Part shown: positions 55,067 to 63,583 of the stretch, in pieces
Layout: each line of letters starts with the position of its first letter
Numbering within the stretch: position 1 is the stretch's first letter
From: Candidatus Curtissbacteria bacterium
Lineage (GTDB): Bacteria > Patescibacteria > Microgenomatia > Curtissbacterales > GWA2-41-24
DNA: 64,000 bases
Reading direction: 5' to 3'
Assembly: GCA_030647775.1 (NCBI GenBank)
Contig: JAUSJC010000005.1
Coordinates: 1 to 64,000, forward strand
Notes under the pieces: generated by a model
Seen by the model: the letters and a program-made list of their open reading frames with translations, nothing else
What the model was told of the DNA's origin: nothing
The model's database searches: none
Program-made: the position numbers and the translations under genes

Positions 55067-56317
55067 CTAGAGATTTGAAAAATCTAAAGTCGCAAAGTAA
55101 TCTTTGACAGTTTCTGCTCTTCTTATCTCCTCTACCTTACCGTTTGCCTTAAGCAGAAGTTCTGCCGACCTTAATTTTCCATTGTAATTAAAACCCATCG
55201 CATGTCCATGGGCCCCGGTGTCGTGGATAACCAAGATGTCTCCAATTTCAATTTTGGGCAAGCTTCTATCAACGGCGAATTTGTCATTATTCTCGCAAAG
55301 CGAACCGACAACATCATATGTACGGGATTTTCTGGATTTTTCCTTCCCTAAAACTGTAATGTGGTGATATGCCCCGTACATTCCCGGCCTCATCAAATTG
55401 GCCATACAGGCATCTACCCCAATGTACTTTTTGTAAATATCTTTTTTATGAAGAACCGTTGTCACTAAATATCCATAAGGCCCGGTAATCATCCGGCCGT
55501 TTTCCATAAAAATTTTAAGCGGTGCCATCCCTCTTCCCGCAACTTTCGTCTCGTATAACTTTTTGACCCCCCGCGAGATAAAACCTAAATCAACAGGTTT
55601 TTGCCCCGGTCTATAGGGAATTCCAACTCCGCCGCCAATATTAATAAATTCAAACTTTATCCCTAGCTTTTGCGAGATTTCATATGCCAAATCGATAAGC
55701 ATCTTTGCTGTTTCTATAAAATAATTTGCATTAAGTTCATTGGAAGCAACCATCGTGTGCATCCCGAATCTTTTGATTCCCTTATCGGAAACTTTCTTGT
55801 AAGCTTCAAACATCTGTTCGCGCGTCAAACCATACTTTGCCTCTTCTGGCTTACCGATAATCACATTCCCCTTCCTCAAAGGGCCTGGGTTATAACGGAA
55901 ACAAATAATCTGCGGTAACCCCGCATGTTTTTCTAAAAACTCAATATGGGAAATATCATCTAAATTAATAATCGCCCCAAGCTCTTTTGCCTTTTTATAT
56001 TCGGCAGCCGGAGTTTCATTTGAAGAAAACATAATTTTCTCACCAACTATCCCAACCTTTTGAGCTAGCATTAGCTCTGGAAGCGAACTGCAATCTAAAC
56101 CAAACCCGCTCTCGCCTAAAATTTTTAAAATGTAAGGATTTGGGCAAGCTTTAACGGCAAAAAATTCACCAAAACCCTTGTTCCAGGAAAAGGTCTTTAA
56201 AAGCTTTTTTGCGTTCGCCCGAGTACTCTTCTCGTCATAAATATGAAAAGGTGTTGGATAATCTTTTATAATTTTCTCAATCTGTGCTTTTGTAAAAGGC
56301 GGCGTTTTTTGGGTCAT
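55067..56317 (-). CDS. lysA: Diaminopimelate decarboxylase
   Basis: 416 residues. Fold-type III PLP enzyme making lysine from meso-diaminopimelate. PLP Lys in FFAVKACPNPYILKIL, glycine loop INIGGGVGIPYRPGQ, MENGRMITGPYGYLVTTVL in place of the usual E-P-G-R, and HDTGAHGHAMGFNYNGKLRSAELLL near the end. A further relative, carboxynorspermidine decarboxylase, is less likely in this operon. Confidence 0.93.
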   Translation of the reverse strand: MTQKTPPFTKAQIEKIIKDYPTPFHIYDEKSTRANAKKLLKTFSWNKGFGEFFAVKACPNPYILKILGESGFGLDCSSLPELMLAQKVGIVGEKIMFSSNETPAAEYKKAKELGAIINLDDISHIEFLEKHAGLPQIICFRYNPGPLRKGNVIIGKPEEAKYGLTREQMFEAYKKVSDKGIKRFGMHTMVASNELNANYFIETAKMLIDLAYEISQKLGIKFEFINIGGGVGIPYRPGQKPVDLGFISRGVKKLYETKVAGRGMAPLKIFMENGRMITGPYGYLVTTVLHKKDIYKKYIGVDACMANLMRPGMYGAYHHITVLGKEKSRKSRTYDVVGSLCENNDKFAVDRSLPKIEIGDILVIHDTGAHGHAMGFNYNGKLRSAELLLKANGKVEEIRRAETVKDYFATLDFSNL

Positions 56318-56318
56318 A

Positions 56319-57542
56319 TCAAATTTTTAAGTTTTGGTAAATACTCTCTACTGCTTTTTGAATATTTTCTCGATGTCCAAAGGCGCTAAGCCTTAAATAG
56401 CCCTCCCCGCTGAATCCGAAACCAGATCCCGGAATTCCAACCACGTGAGCTTCCAAAAGGAGCTTATCAAAAAAATCCCAGGATTTCATGTTGCCTGGCG
56501 TTTTAAGCCAGATATAAGGAGCATTATCTCCGCCAAAAGACTTAAGACCCATTTTACTAAGAGTTTTTTTAATCATTCTCGCATTACCCATATAATAATC
56601 GACTACTTTTTGGCTTTGGCTGACACCTTTTGGTGAAAGTACTGCCAATCCCCCTTCCTGGGCAATGTTAGAAGCTCCATTGAACATGGTCGTCTGCCTT
56701 CTGTTCCAAAGCATATTTAGTTTTCCTTGGGGTGAATTTTTGCAGACTAAGCCCATGGGAACAACTGTCCAGCCAAGCCGTACTCCGCAAAATCCCGCCC
56801 ATTTTGAAAAACTATTAATCTCAATGGCGCATTCTTTTGCTCCCGGAACTTCGTAGACACTTCTTGGAAGTTTAGGGTCTGAGATATAAGCGAAATAAGC
56901 AGCGTCAAAAACTATAACGGCTTTTGTCTTTACGGCAAAGTCTACAAAATTTTTTAATTGTTTTTTAGTCGCAACAGCACCTGTAGGATTATTAGGACTA
57001 CAGATATAAATTAGGTCTACTTTCCTCTTGGGTAAATCTGGGAAAAATCCATTTTCTTCATTGCACGGCAGATAGACAAGGCCCTTATATTTACCCCCGG
57101 AAAACTCTCCTGTTCTTCCGGCAATAACATTACTGTCGACATAAACCGGATAAACGGGATCGCAAACCGCGATGACACTATCTTTGCTGAAAAGAGATTG
57201 TATGTTCGCCGAATCGGATTTGGCCCCATCGCTTATAAAAATCTCGCCCGGATCTAAAAAAACCTTACGCTTCTGATACCATTTACCAAGCGTTTCCCTG
57301 AGCAGTAAATTACCTTGCTCATCACCATAACCGCTGTATGTCTCAACCCGCGATAACTTTTCTACGCCTTTTGCCAAACCATTAATCACAGCCGGAACAA
57401 GAGGTTCTGTTGTATTGCCTATCCCGAGCCGAAGGATTTCGATATCCGGATTTTTATTGGCGAACTCTTTTGTTCTCCTGGCGATTTCCGAAAACAAATA
57501 TCCGGCAGCGAGCTTGTCAAAGTTCGTATTGATTGTCGCCAT
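56319..57542 (-). CDS. dapL: LL-diaminopimelate aminotransferase
   Basis: 407 residues. Fold-type I PLP enzyme converting tetrahydrodipicolinate directly to LL-diaminopimelate, skipping the succinyl or acetyl branch. INTNFDKLAAGYLFSEIARRTKEF and IEILRLGIGNTTEPL at the start, YICSPNNPTGAVATKKQL, PLP Lys in INSFSKWAGFCGVRLGWTVVP. First gene of the operon. No epimerase (dapF) is present in the window. Confidence 0.96.
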   Translation of the reverse strand: MATINTNFDKLAAGYLFSEIARRTKEFANKNPDIEILRLGIGNTTEPLVPAVINGLAKGVEKLSRVETYSGYGDEQGNLLLRETLGKWYQKRKVFLDPGEIFISDGAKSDSANIQSLFSKDSVIAVCDPVYPVYVDSNVIAGRTGEFSGGKYKGLVYLPCNEENGFFPDLPKRKVDLIYICSPNNPTGAVATKKQLKNFVDFAVKTKAVIVFDAAYFAYISDPKLPRSVYEVPGAKECAIEINSFSKWAGFCGVRLGWTVVPMGLVCKNSPQGKLNMLWNRRQTTMFNGASNIAQEGGLAVLSPKGVSQSQKVVDYYMGNARMIKKTLSKMGLKSFGGDNAPYIWLKTPGNMKSWDFFDKLLLEAHVVGIPGSGFGFSGEGYLRLSAFGHRENIQKAVESIYQNLKI

Positions 57543-57595
57543 GAACCAAATTTTATCCTAATATCGTACCATTAACAAATCGGGGTAGATCCAAA

Positions 57596-58747
57596 CTAAC
57601 TACGAATGGCAGAGGCAACCGCGCCAACGACCCTCTTATCAAACGGGGAAGGCAATATCTCGTGTCGGCTGGGCTTCTTGACAAGACTGGCCAATTTAAC
57701 AGCTGCTTCAATTTTCATCGAAGTTGTGATCTTAGACACTTTGTTTCCCAATGCACCCTTAAAAACACCTGGAAATACCAGAAGATTATTTATCTGGTTT
57801 TCGAAGTCAGACCTGCCGGAAGCAGCAATATACGCGCCACTGGCAATTGCCTCATTAGGCAAAATCTCCGGGTCTGGATTGGCCATCGCAAAAACAACAG
57901 GTTTTGTTGCCATACTGGCAATCATCTCACCAGTAATCTTACCCCCCGTCGAAACCCCGATTAAAACATCGGCACCTAAAACTGCCTCTTCCAACCCACC
58001 TATCAAATTCCCGGGGTTGGTAATTCTTGCCAGGTCTACTTTATTTGCGTCAAGATCGTCTCTCCTATTACTTATCAGACCTTTACTGTCACAAACTAAA
58101 ATATTGCCAATCCCATATGCGACCAGAAGTCTAGCAATTCCGCTGCCGGCAGCCCCTGCGCCAATAATTACAATCTTAACTTTTGCAAGATTCTTACCGA
58201 CAACCGAGATAGCGTTAATAAGAGCGGCCAAAACAGCAATCGCCGTCCCGTGTTGATCATCATGCATAACAGGAATATCCAAAAGTTCAACTAGTCTGCT
58301 TTCAATTTCAAAGCATCGCGGAGCAGAAATATCCTCCAGCTGAATTCCTCCAAATACCGGAGAAATATTTTTCACTGTTTTGATTATTTCCTCAACGTCC
58401 TGGGTTGCCAAAACAATCGGAAACGCATTAACACCTGCAAACTCCTTATAAATCATGGCTTTCCCCTCCATTACCGGAATTGCGCCTTCTGCTCCAATAT
58501 TTCCCAGCCCCAAAACTGCCGAACCGTCGGAAACTATTGCTACCGTATTGTTTTTGATTGTGAAATCTCGCGTCTTTCCTCTATGCTTTGCCAAATAAGC
58601 AGAAACCGCGCCAACACCTGGAGTGTAAAAGATGTTTAAATCGCTTCTGCTTTTGACTGGCGCCTTGCTCTTGATCTCGATTTTCCCGCCCAGCGCCAAA
58701 TGAGCATCAATCGCCTCTCTTGATATTTTTTTCTTGTCCTGTGCCAT
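57596..58747 (-). CDS. NAD(P)-dependent malic enzyme
   Basis: 383 residues, the short bacterial form. It decarboxylates malate to pyruvate. FYTPGVGAVSAYLAKH with the catalytic Tyr region, DGSAVLGLGNIGAEGAIPVMEGKAMIYKEF, IQLEDISAPRCFEIE, MHDDQHGTAIAVLAALIN, and Rossmann IVIIGAGAAGSGIARLL. With the ATP-citrate-lyase-like genes it hints at routes among citrate, oxaloacetate, malate and pyruvate. Ten bases after purN in the same direction. Confidence 0.95.
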   Translation of the reverse strand: MAQDKKKISREAIDAHLALGGKIEIKSKAPVKSRSDLNIFYTPGVGAVSAYLAKHRGKTRDFTIKNNTVAIVSDGSAVLGLGNIGAEGAIPVMEGKAMIYKEFAGVNAFPIVLATQDVEEIIKTVKNISPVFGGIQLEDISAPRCFEIESRLVELLDIPVMHDDQHGTAIAVLAALINAISVVGKNLAKVKIVIIGAGAAGSGIARLLVAYGIGNILVCDSKGLISNRRDDLDANKVDLARITNPGNLIGGLEEAVLGADVLIGVSTGGKITGEMIASMATKPVVFAMANPDPEILPNEAIASGAYIAASGRSDFENQINNLLVFPGVFKGALGNKVSKITTSMKIEAAVKLASLVKKPSRHEILPSPFDKRVVGAVASAIRS

Positions 58748-58757
58748 TTGAATTAAA

Positions 58758-59474
58758 CTAACTTTCCGGATACATTTTGATTGCCTTCTGTCTTGCCGCT
58801 TCCAAAATTTTCTCTTCCCCCGCTAGAACAATCGGTGGCCTTATAAGTTCGTGAACGTTGCTGCTTGCTATGTCTTTTAAAAGTTCTATCTGCACTCTAT
58901 GCTCAATCGGCAGCGCCCTCTTTTGCAAAGTTTCGGCGCTGTCACCCGCCATAATCTCCACTCTGGCAGATTTCACAACTGCACCCGCATCCATATCTCT
59001 TTCCGCCCTTTGCGCGACAACCTCTGTCCACATCTCTCCCCCAGTCAATTTTCTAAACTCTAAAACTGCCGCGTGAACAGCAGTCCCATACATCCCTTTT
59101 CCGCCAAACTCTGGAATTGGTCCTGGGTGTTGATTAAAAATCATTCCGCTGTAAGCATCCGTCACAACATTCGGCGTCCATGGATACCAGCCGTTCTGCA
59201 TTACCACATCAACTTTTCTTTTTTTAAGTTCTTTTATTATTGCTTCCCCAAATTTCTCCTGATCCACTTTTCCACCGACTCGAAAATCGTCCGGGTTAAT
59301 AACCACAATATCCTCCGCGGGAATCCCCAACTTTTTGGCCTTTTCTATGCCGCCAGAGTTTGGGTTGCTGGAAATAACGCATACAAGATCAAACGGAATT
59401 TCCCCGGAAAGGCACGCTTTGCCGATTGCCTCCATCGTCGTCCCCCCACCGGAAATTAAACTGGCCAGCCGCAT
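58758..59474 (-). CDS. purN: Phosphoribosylglycinamide formyltransferase
   Basis: 238 residues from the ATG at 59474, with GAGGGTG upstream. SGGGTTMEAIGKA at the N-terminus; the catalytic Asn-His stretch reads IFNQHPGPIP and is followed by EFGGKGMYG. ERDMDAGAVVKSARVEI matches the D144-type loop. The sequence is divergent from E. coli PurN (longer, with no close N-x-HPSLLP), so a related formyltransferase role is possible. Confidence 0.88.
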   Translation of the reverse strand: MRLASLISGGGTTMEAIGKACLSGEIPFDLVCVISSNPNSGGIEKAKKLGIPAEDIVVINPDDFRVGGKVDQEKFGEAIIKELKKRKVDVVMQNGWYPWTPNVVTDAYSGMIFNQHPGPIPEFGGKGMYGTAVHAAVLEFRKLTGGEMWTEVVAQRAERDMDAGAVVKSARVEIMAGDSAETLQKRALPIEHRVQIELLKDIASSNVHELIRPPIVLAGEEKILEAARQKAIKMYPES

Positions 59475-59476
59475 TT

Positions 59477-60160
59477 TCACCCTCGCATTATACCAATCCG
59501 AAGTTTGCTCAAAAATTTAAGGACTAAAATCGCCGCAATGTCGAGCGCTATCGGCACAAACATTAACTTACTCCCGGATTGCATAACCGGCAAAAATCCA
59601 TTCACCAAAAATTCTAAATTGATCGCGGTTATTCGAAAACCCACAAAATACAAAAACCCGAAAACCACCGCAACAACCACGACCAGCTCCAGAACCCCCT
59701 CCATGTCACGCTTACTGGAAAACATAGTGTTGCCGATTTCAAAAACAATGTAGCCGCCAAGCAGTTTCCCCCACCAAATATCCAAAAACCCCAGTTTCCC
59801 CAAAAGCGCCAGAGAGAAAACTAAAAGAATCGTCCCGATTAAAAATGGCGCCGCGCCGATAGCAAACATCCTGAATGGATCCGCTTCCCCAACCGGCACG
59901 CTTCCGAGTTTTATACCCTTCCCCTCAATTTTTGGCATTAGCTCTATATCTCCAACCGGGACCCTTAATATTTCTGCCATAAATACATGAGCCATCTCGT
60001 GAACTATCGTCCCGGGTAAAAAAACGAAAGCTAAAAAGTAAACCGTCCACTTCCTGCTTTTAGTCACTCTGTAAAATAACCGGCCCAAATCCGAAATTAA
60101 AATTTTGGAAAGAATAAATAAAAAGATAAGTTCGCCAAAAAAACGCAGGACAAATTGCAT
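59477..60160 (-). CDS. HExxH membrane protein (M50-like)
   Basis: 227 residues, about six membrane segments. FLPGTIVHEMAHVFMAEIL holds an HExxH zinc motif inside the second hydrophobic segment, as in site-2-type intramembrane proteases, but the second ligand motif (LDG or NxxPxxxLDG) is not found. It ends three bases before the purN ATG. May be a zinc peptidase-like protein; substrate unknown. Confidence 0.72.
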   Translation of the reverse strand: MQFVLRFFGELIFLFILSKILISDLGRLFYRVTKSRKWTVYFLAFVFLPGTIVHEMAHVFMAEILRVPVGDIELMPKIEGKGIKLGSVPVGEADPFRMFAIGAAPFLIGTILLVFSLALLGKLGFLDIWWGKLLGGYIVFEIGNTMFSSKRDMEGVLELVVVVAVVFGFLYFVGFRITAINLEFLVNGFLPVMQSGSKLMFVPIALDIAAILVLKFLSKLRIGIMRG

Positions 60161-60172
60161 CCTATACCCATC

Positions 60173-61474
60173 TTACACCGATTTTTTCTTCGGGCTTTCA
60201 TAGTATTTCCTTCCGACCAAATTCTTGGGCATATATTCCATTCCCCCCGCGTTTGGATCATCCCTCCACGGATAGCGGACATGCCCCTTGCCATAATCCA
60301 GCTCTTTCATTAATTTTGTCGGCGCGTTTCTAAGGTGCAGCGGAATCGGATCTAATTCCCCCGCGGCAACATCCGCAAGCGCCGCACCGATTGCTTCCGT
60401 TGAGGCAATAGATTTTGGCGCCTCGGAAAGATAACTTGCAGTTTGCGCCAATATTAAACTTGCCTCCGGCATACCGATCATATGGACCGCCTGCATGGCT
60501 GAAGTGGCAATAACGAGGGCGGTTGGCATTGCGTTACCGACATCTTCACTGGCAAAAATCACCATTCTCCTTGCTATAAAAATCGGGTCTTCGCCTGCTT
60601 CTATCATTCTGGCCAGATAATGAAGCGCCGCGTCTGTCTTTCCCCCGCGCATGCTTTTGATAAAAGCGGAAATTGTGTCAAAGTGGTAATCGGCCTTTTT
60701 ATCATAGTAGCTCGCCTTCTTCTGCATCGCCTCAACAATATTTTCTTTACTAATCGTTTTGCGATTAGTAACCCCTCGAAGCTTTAGCGAAGTGGGGTTT
60801 CCGCTCCCAATAATCTCGGCGGCAATCTCCAAAGTCGTCAAAGCAAACCGCGCATCGCCGCTCGCGGCTGCTGCCAACGTCTCCAAGGCCCCGCGGTCGA
60901 TCTTAAGTCTCCTTTGGCCTAACCCTCTCTTAGTATCGCGAAGTGCCTGATTAACAATTTTTTTAATTTGATCGGACGAAAGCGGATATAAAACCAAAAC
61001 CCTCGACCTTGAAAGAAGCGGCCCGATAACCTCAAACGAAGGATTTTCCGTAGTCGCCCCAATTAAAGTAACCGTTCCCACCTCAACGTGGGGCAAAAGC
61101 ACATCCTGCTGAGCTTTGTTAAACCGGTGGATTTCATCAATAAATAAAATCGTCTTTTTGCCGTAGAGTTCCTTTTTATTCTTGGCATCGGCAATGATTT
61201 TTTTCATCTCGGCAACATTTGAAGCAACTGCCGAGATTGAGACATATTCCGCTTTTGTCTCTTGCGCAATAATCTGCGCCAGCGTCGTTTTCCCAGAACC
61301 CGGAGGTCCCCAAAAAATAGCGCTGAAGACTTTATCGTTTCTGATTGCAGACTCAAGAAGTTTACCAGGAGCCACTAAATGTTCCTGCCCAAAAAATTCT
61401 GTAAGCTTATTTGGCCGCATCCGATCAGCAAGCGGAGCATTAGAGCTATCAGCCGAAAATAAATCGTCACTCAT
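60173..61474 (-). CDS. rarA: Replication-associated recombination protein A (RarA/MgsA)
   Basis: 433 residues from the ATG at 61474 (a TTG at 61486 is possible). AAA+ clamp-loader-like ATPase at stalled forks. PLADRMRPNKLTEFFGQEHL, Walker A FWGPPGSGKTTLAQII, Walker B TILFIDEIHRFNKAQQD, sensor GATTENPSFEV, then MIEAGEDPIFIARRMVIFASEDVGNA in the C-terminal half. Residues about 222-239 (SGNPTSLKLRGVTNRKT) are an in-frame GGAAACCCC...GGGGTTACTAAT palindromic repeat between sensor 2 and the tetramer domain. Confidence 0.96.
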   Translation of the reverse strand: MSDDLFSADSSNAPLADRMRPNKLTEFFGQEHLVAPGKLLESAIRNDKVFSAIFWGPPGSGKTTLAQIIAQETKAEYVSISAVASNVAEMKKIIADAKNKKELYGKKTILFIDEIHRFNKAQQDVLLPHVEVGTVTLIGATTENPSFEVIGPLLSRSRVLVLYPLSSDQIKKIVNQALRDTKRGLGQRRLKIDRGALETLAAAASGDARFALTTLEIAAEIIGSGNPTSLKLRGVTNRKTISKENIVEAMQKKASYYDKKADYHFDTISAFIKSMRGGKTDAALHYLARMIEAGEDPIFIARRMVIFASEDVGNAMPTALVIATSAMQAVHMIGMPEASLILAQTASYLSEAPKSIASTEAIGAALADVAAGELDPIPLHLRNAPTKLMKELDYGKGHVRYPWRDDPNAGGMEYMPKNLVGRKYYESPKKKSV

Positions 61475-61550
61475 CTCTTTGCCCAAAGATTACCCGAAAA
61501 CGAATGGGAAATCAATATAAAAGAATAAAAAGCTTTACGGCCATGATAAT

Positions 61551-62078
61551 ATGAAAGCGGCAAAGATGACCACTAACTATAAAATCATCGTCGCTCTGGC
61601 AACAGTTATAATTTTTGCCCTTGCTCTCTTTGGCGCTTATCGCTTTTCTCAAAACCGCCCCGGCGAACCCAAAGCCCAAGCTTCCCCACAACCGGCCTCC
61701 GGCTTTGAAGCTTTATCCCTACCTCAAACCTCTCCAACTTCCCAAAGCCCGGCAACTGGACCGGAAGACGAAGTTGCCCCAAATATTGGCATTTCACTTA
61801 CTGCGCCGTGGCCGAGCGCCACCATAACTTCGCCTTTAAAAATTGAAGGCTTTGCCAATGTGGAAACAGGCGCAGTTGCTATTGTTGTTAAAGATGTTTA
61901 TGGAAAAGTCCTGGGTCAGGGCAAAGCTTCTGCTTGCTTTGCCAAAAATCCCTGTCCGTTTAGCGCTTCTGTAGTTTTTGCTCACCCCGAAACTCAAACC
62001 GGAACCATCGAAGTCTTCAGTCCGTCACCAAAAAGCGGCGCCAAAGAATACCTTCAAATTATCAAAATAAACTTCTAA
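61551..62078 (+). CDS. Anchored protein with Gmad2-like Ig domain
   Basis: 175 residues. Anchor helix at about 11-28 (IIVALATVIIFALALFGAY), a Pro/Gln/Ser linker, then at about 82-175 a Gmad2-type immunoglobulin-like domain (LTAPWPSATITSPLKIEGFANVE; VIDPETQTG-like VFAHPETQTGTIEVFSPSPKSG). The family occurs in spore-germination-type and envelope proteins. A CFAKNPC pair may form a disulfide. Role unknown. Confidence 0.8.
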   Translation: MKAAKMTTNYKIIVALATVIIFALALFGAYRFSQNRPGEPKAQASPQPASGFEALSLPQTSPTSQSPATGPEDEVAPNIGISLTAPWPSATITSPLKIEGFANVETGAVAIVVKDVYGKVLGQGKASACFAKNPCPFSASVVFAHPETQTGTIEVFSPSPKSGAKEYLQIIKINF

Positions 62079-62111
62079 GAAAAAAACCGCAATCTGGTGT
62101 AAAATGTATTA

Positions 62112-63566
62112 ATGCAAGCAGCGGTTTTTGTCATTTTCGGCGCCACCGGAAATCTGGCTAAAAAAAGAATTTTCCCGGCGCTTTTCGCGCTTTCAAAACA
62201 AAATCTTCTCCCGCCAAAATTTAAAATAATTGCCGCCGCCCGCACCCCTTTTTCAAGCCAAATCTTTAGAAGAACCCTCCGCGAAACTTTAGATCTCCAA
62301 AACAAAGATAATTGGGAAGACTTTACCCAAAAAATAGATTATCTGCCGCTTGATGTCGCCCAGGATTTTAATCTCAAGGACCTGGGCGGTCTTTTGGATG
62401 ATTTTGAAAAAGAGGTAAAAACTTGCCCCCAAAGAATTTTTTACATGGCCATAGCCCCCGACATTTTTGAAAAAGCGACAAAAAACTTGGGCAAAAATGG
62501 TCTTCACCAAAGTTGCCGGCATGGTGGAAAGCCCAGGATTATTATCGAAAAGCCTTTTGGCTGGGACTTAAAATCGGCACGAAGTCTTGCCGCAAGCATC
62601 ACCAAATATTTCACCCAAGACCAAATTTACAGGATCGACCATTATCTCGGCAAAGAAACCGTCCAGAACATTTTTGCCTTCCGCTTTGCCAATGAAATTT
62701 TTGAGCCTCTATGGTCAAACCAATATATTGATAGCGTCCAAATAACCACCGCAGAACGAATCGGCACAGAAGGCCGCGGCGAATTTTACGATAAAACAGG
62801 GGCTCTAAGGGATATTTTGCAAAATCACCTAATCCAGCTAATGACTTTAATTACTATGGATGCCCCCACAAATTTTGACGCCAAAAGTATAAACCAAAAA
62901 AAGCTGGAAATTGTAAGAGGTATTAAAAAACTGACAGCAGACGAAATCAAAACCCATACGGTCCGGAGCCAATATGAAGACTATCTGGCGGAAGAAAAAA
63001 TCGCTCCCGATTCTAAAACCGAAACTTACGCTCTCACCAAGCTCTTCATCGATAACCCCCGCTGGCAAGGAGTCCCTTTTTATCTTCGAACCGGCAAAAA
63101 ATTAGAGGGCAAAGTAACATCCATAATTATCCAATTTAAGGAAAAAGGCCACAAGCTTTTCAAAAACTTTTCCCAAAAGCCGCTGCCCAACCACATTACC
63201 ATCCAAATCCAGCCCAATGAAGGCATCGGCATAAGGCTTGCTGCTAAAAAACCCGGGCTTGGCCAAGAGCTTGAACCGGTCGACATGGAATTTTGCTATA
63301 AAACCAGTTTCGATAAACCGCAACCTGAAGCGTACGAAAGATTACTTTTGGATGTAATGCTCGGCGACCAAAGTTTATTTATGTCGGAAGATTTAATTGA
63401 AGAATCCTGGAAAGTTATTGACCCGATCGAAGAAGCCTGGGCCAAAAATCTGGTACCGCTGTCTTCTTACAAACCGGGAGGCTGGGGACCAAAAGAGGCA
63501 GACGAGCTGATTGAAAAAGATGGCCGCACGTGGCTTGCGCCTCTCCTCACAATTTGTAGGATTTGA
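62112..63566 (+). CDS. zwf: Glucose-6-phosphate 1-dehydrogenase
   Basis: 484 residues. It oxidises glucose-6-phosphate with NADP to start the pentose phosphate path. FVIFGATGNLAKKRIFPALF, IIEKPFGWDLKSAR, catalytic YRIDHYLGKETVQNIFAFRFAN, QITTAERIGTEGRGEFYDKTGALRDILQNH in part, VPFYLRTGKKL. It converges on gnd, the next enzyme in the pathway. Confidence 0.97.
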   Translation: MQAAVFVIFGATGNLAKKRIFPALFALSKQNLLPPKFKIIAAARTPFSSQIFRRTLRETLDLQNKDNWEDFTQKIDYLPLDVAQDFNLKDLGGLLDDFEKEVKTCPQRIFYMAIAPDIFEKATKNLGKNGLHQSCRHGGKPRIIIEKPFGWDLKSARSLAASITKYFTQDQIYRIDHYLGKETVQNIFAFRFANEIFEPLWSNQYIDSVQITTAERIGTEGRGEFYDKTGALRDILQNHLIQLMTLITMDAPTNFDAKSINQKKLEIVRGIKKLTADEIKTHTVRSQYEDYLAEEKIAPDSKTETYALTKLFIDNPRWQGVPFYLRTGKKLEGKVTSIIIQFKEKGHKLFKNFSQKPLPNHITIQIQPNEGIGIRLAAKKPGLGQELEPVDMEFCYKTSFDKPQPEAYERLLLDVMLGDQSLFMSEDLIEESWKVIDPIEEAWAKNLVPLSSYKPGGWGPKEADELIEKDGRTWLAPLLTICRI

Positions 63567-63583
63567 TTCGGAGTAAATTTGGA

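Noticed and set aside
57543..57595. Lysine riboswitch ahead of the lysine operon
   Set aside because: The gap before dapL is about 50 bases and AT-rich with no multi-helix fold or lysine-box sequence.
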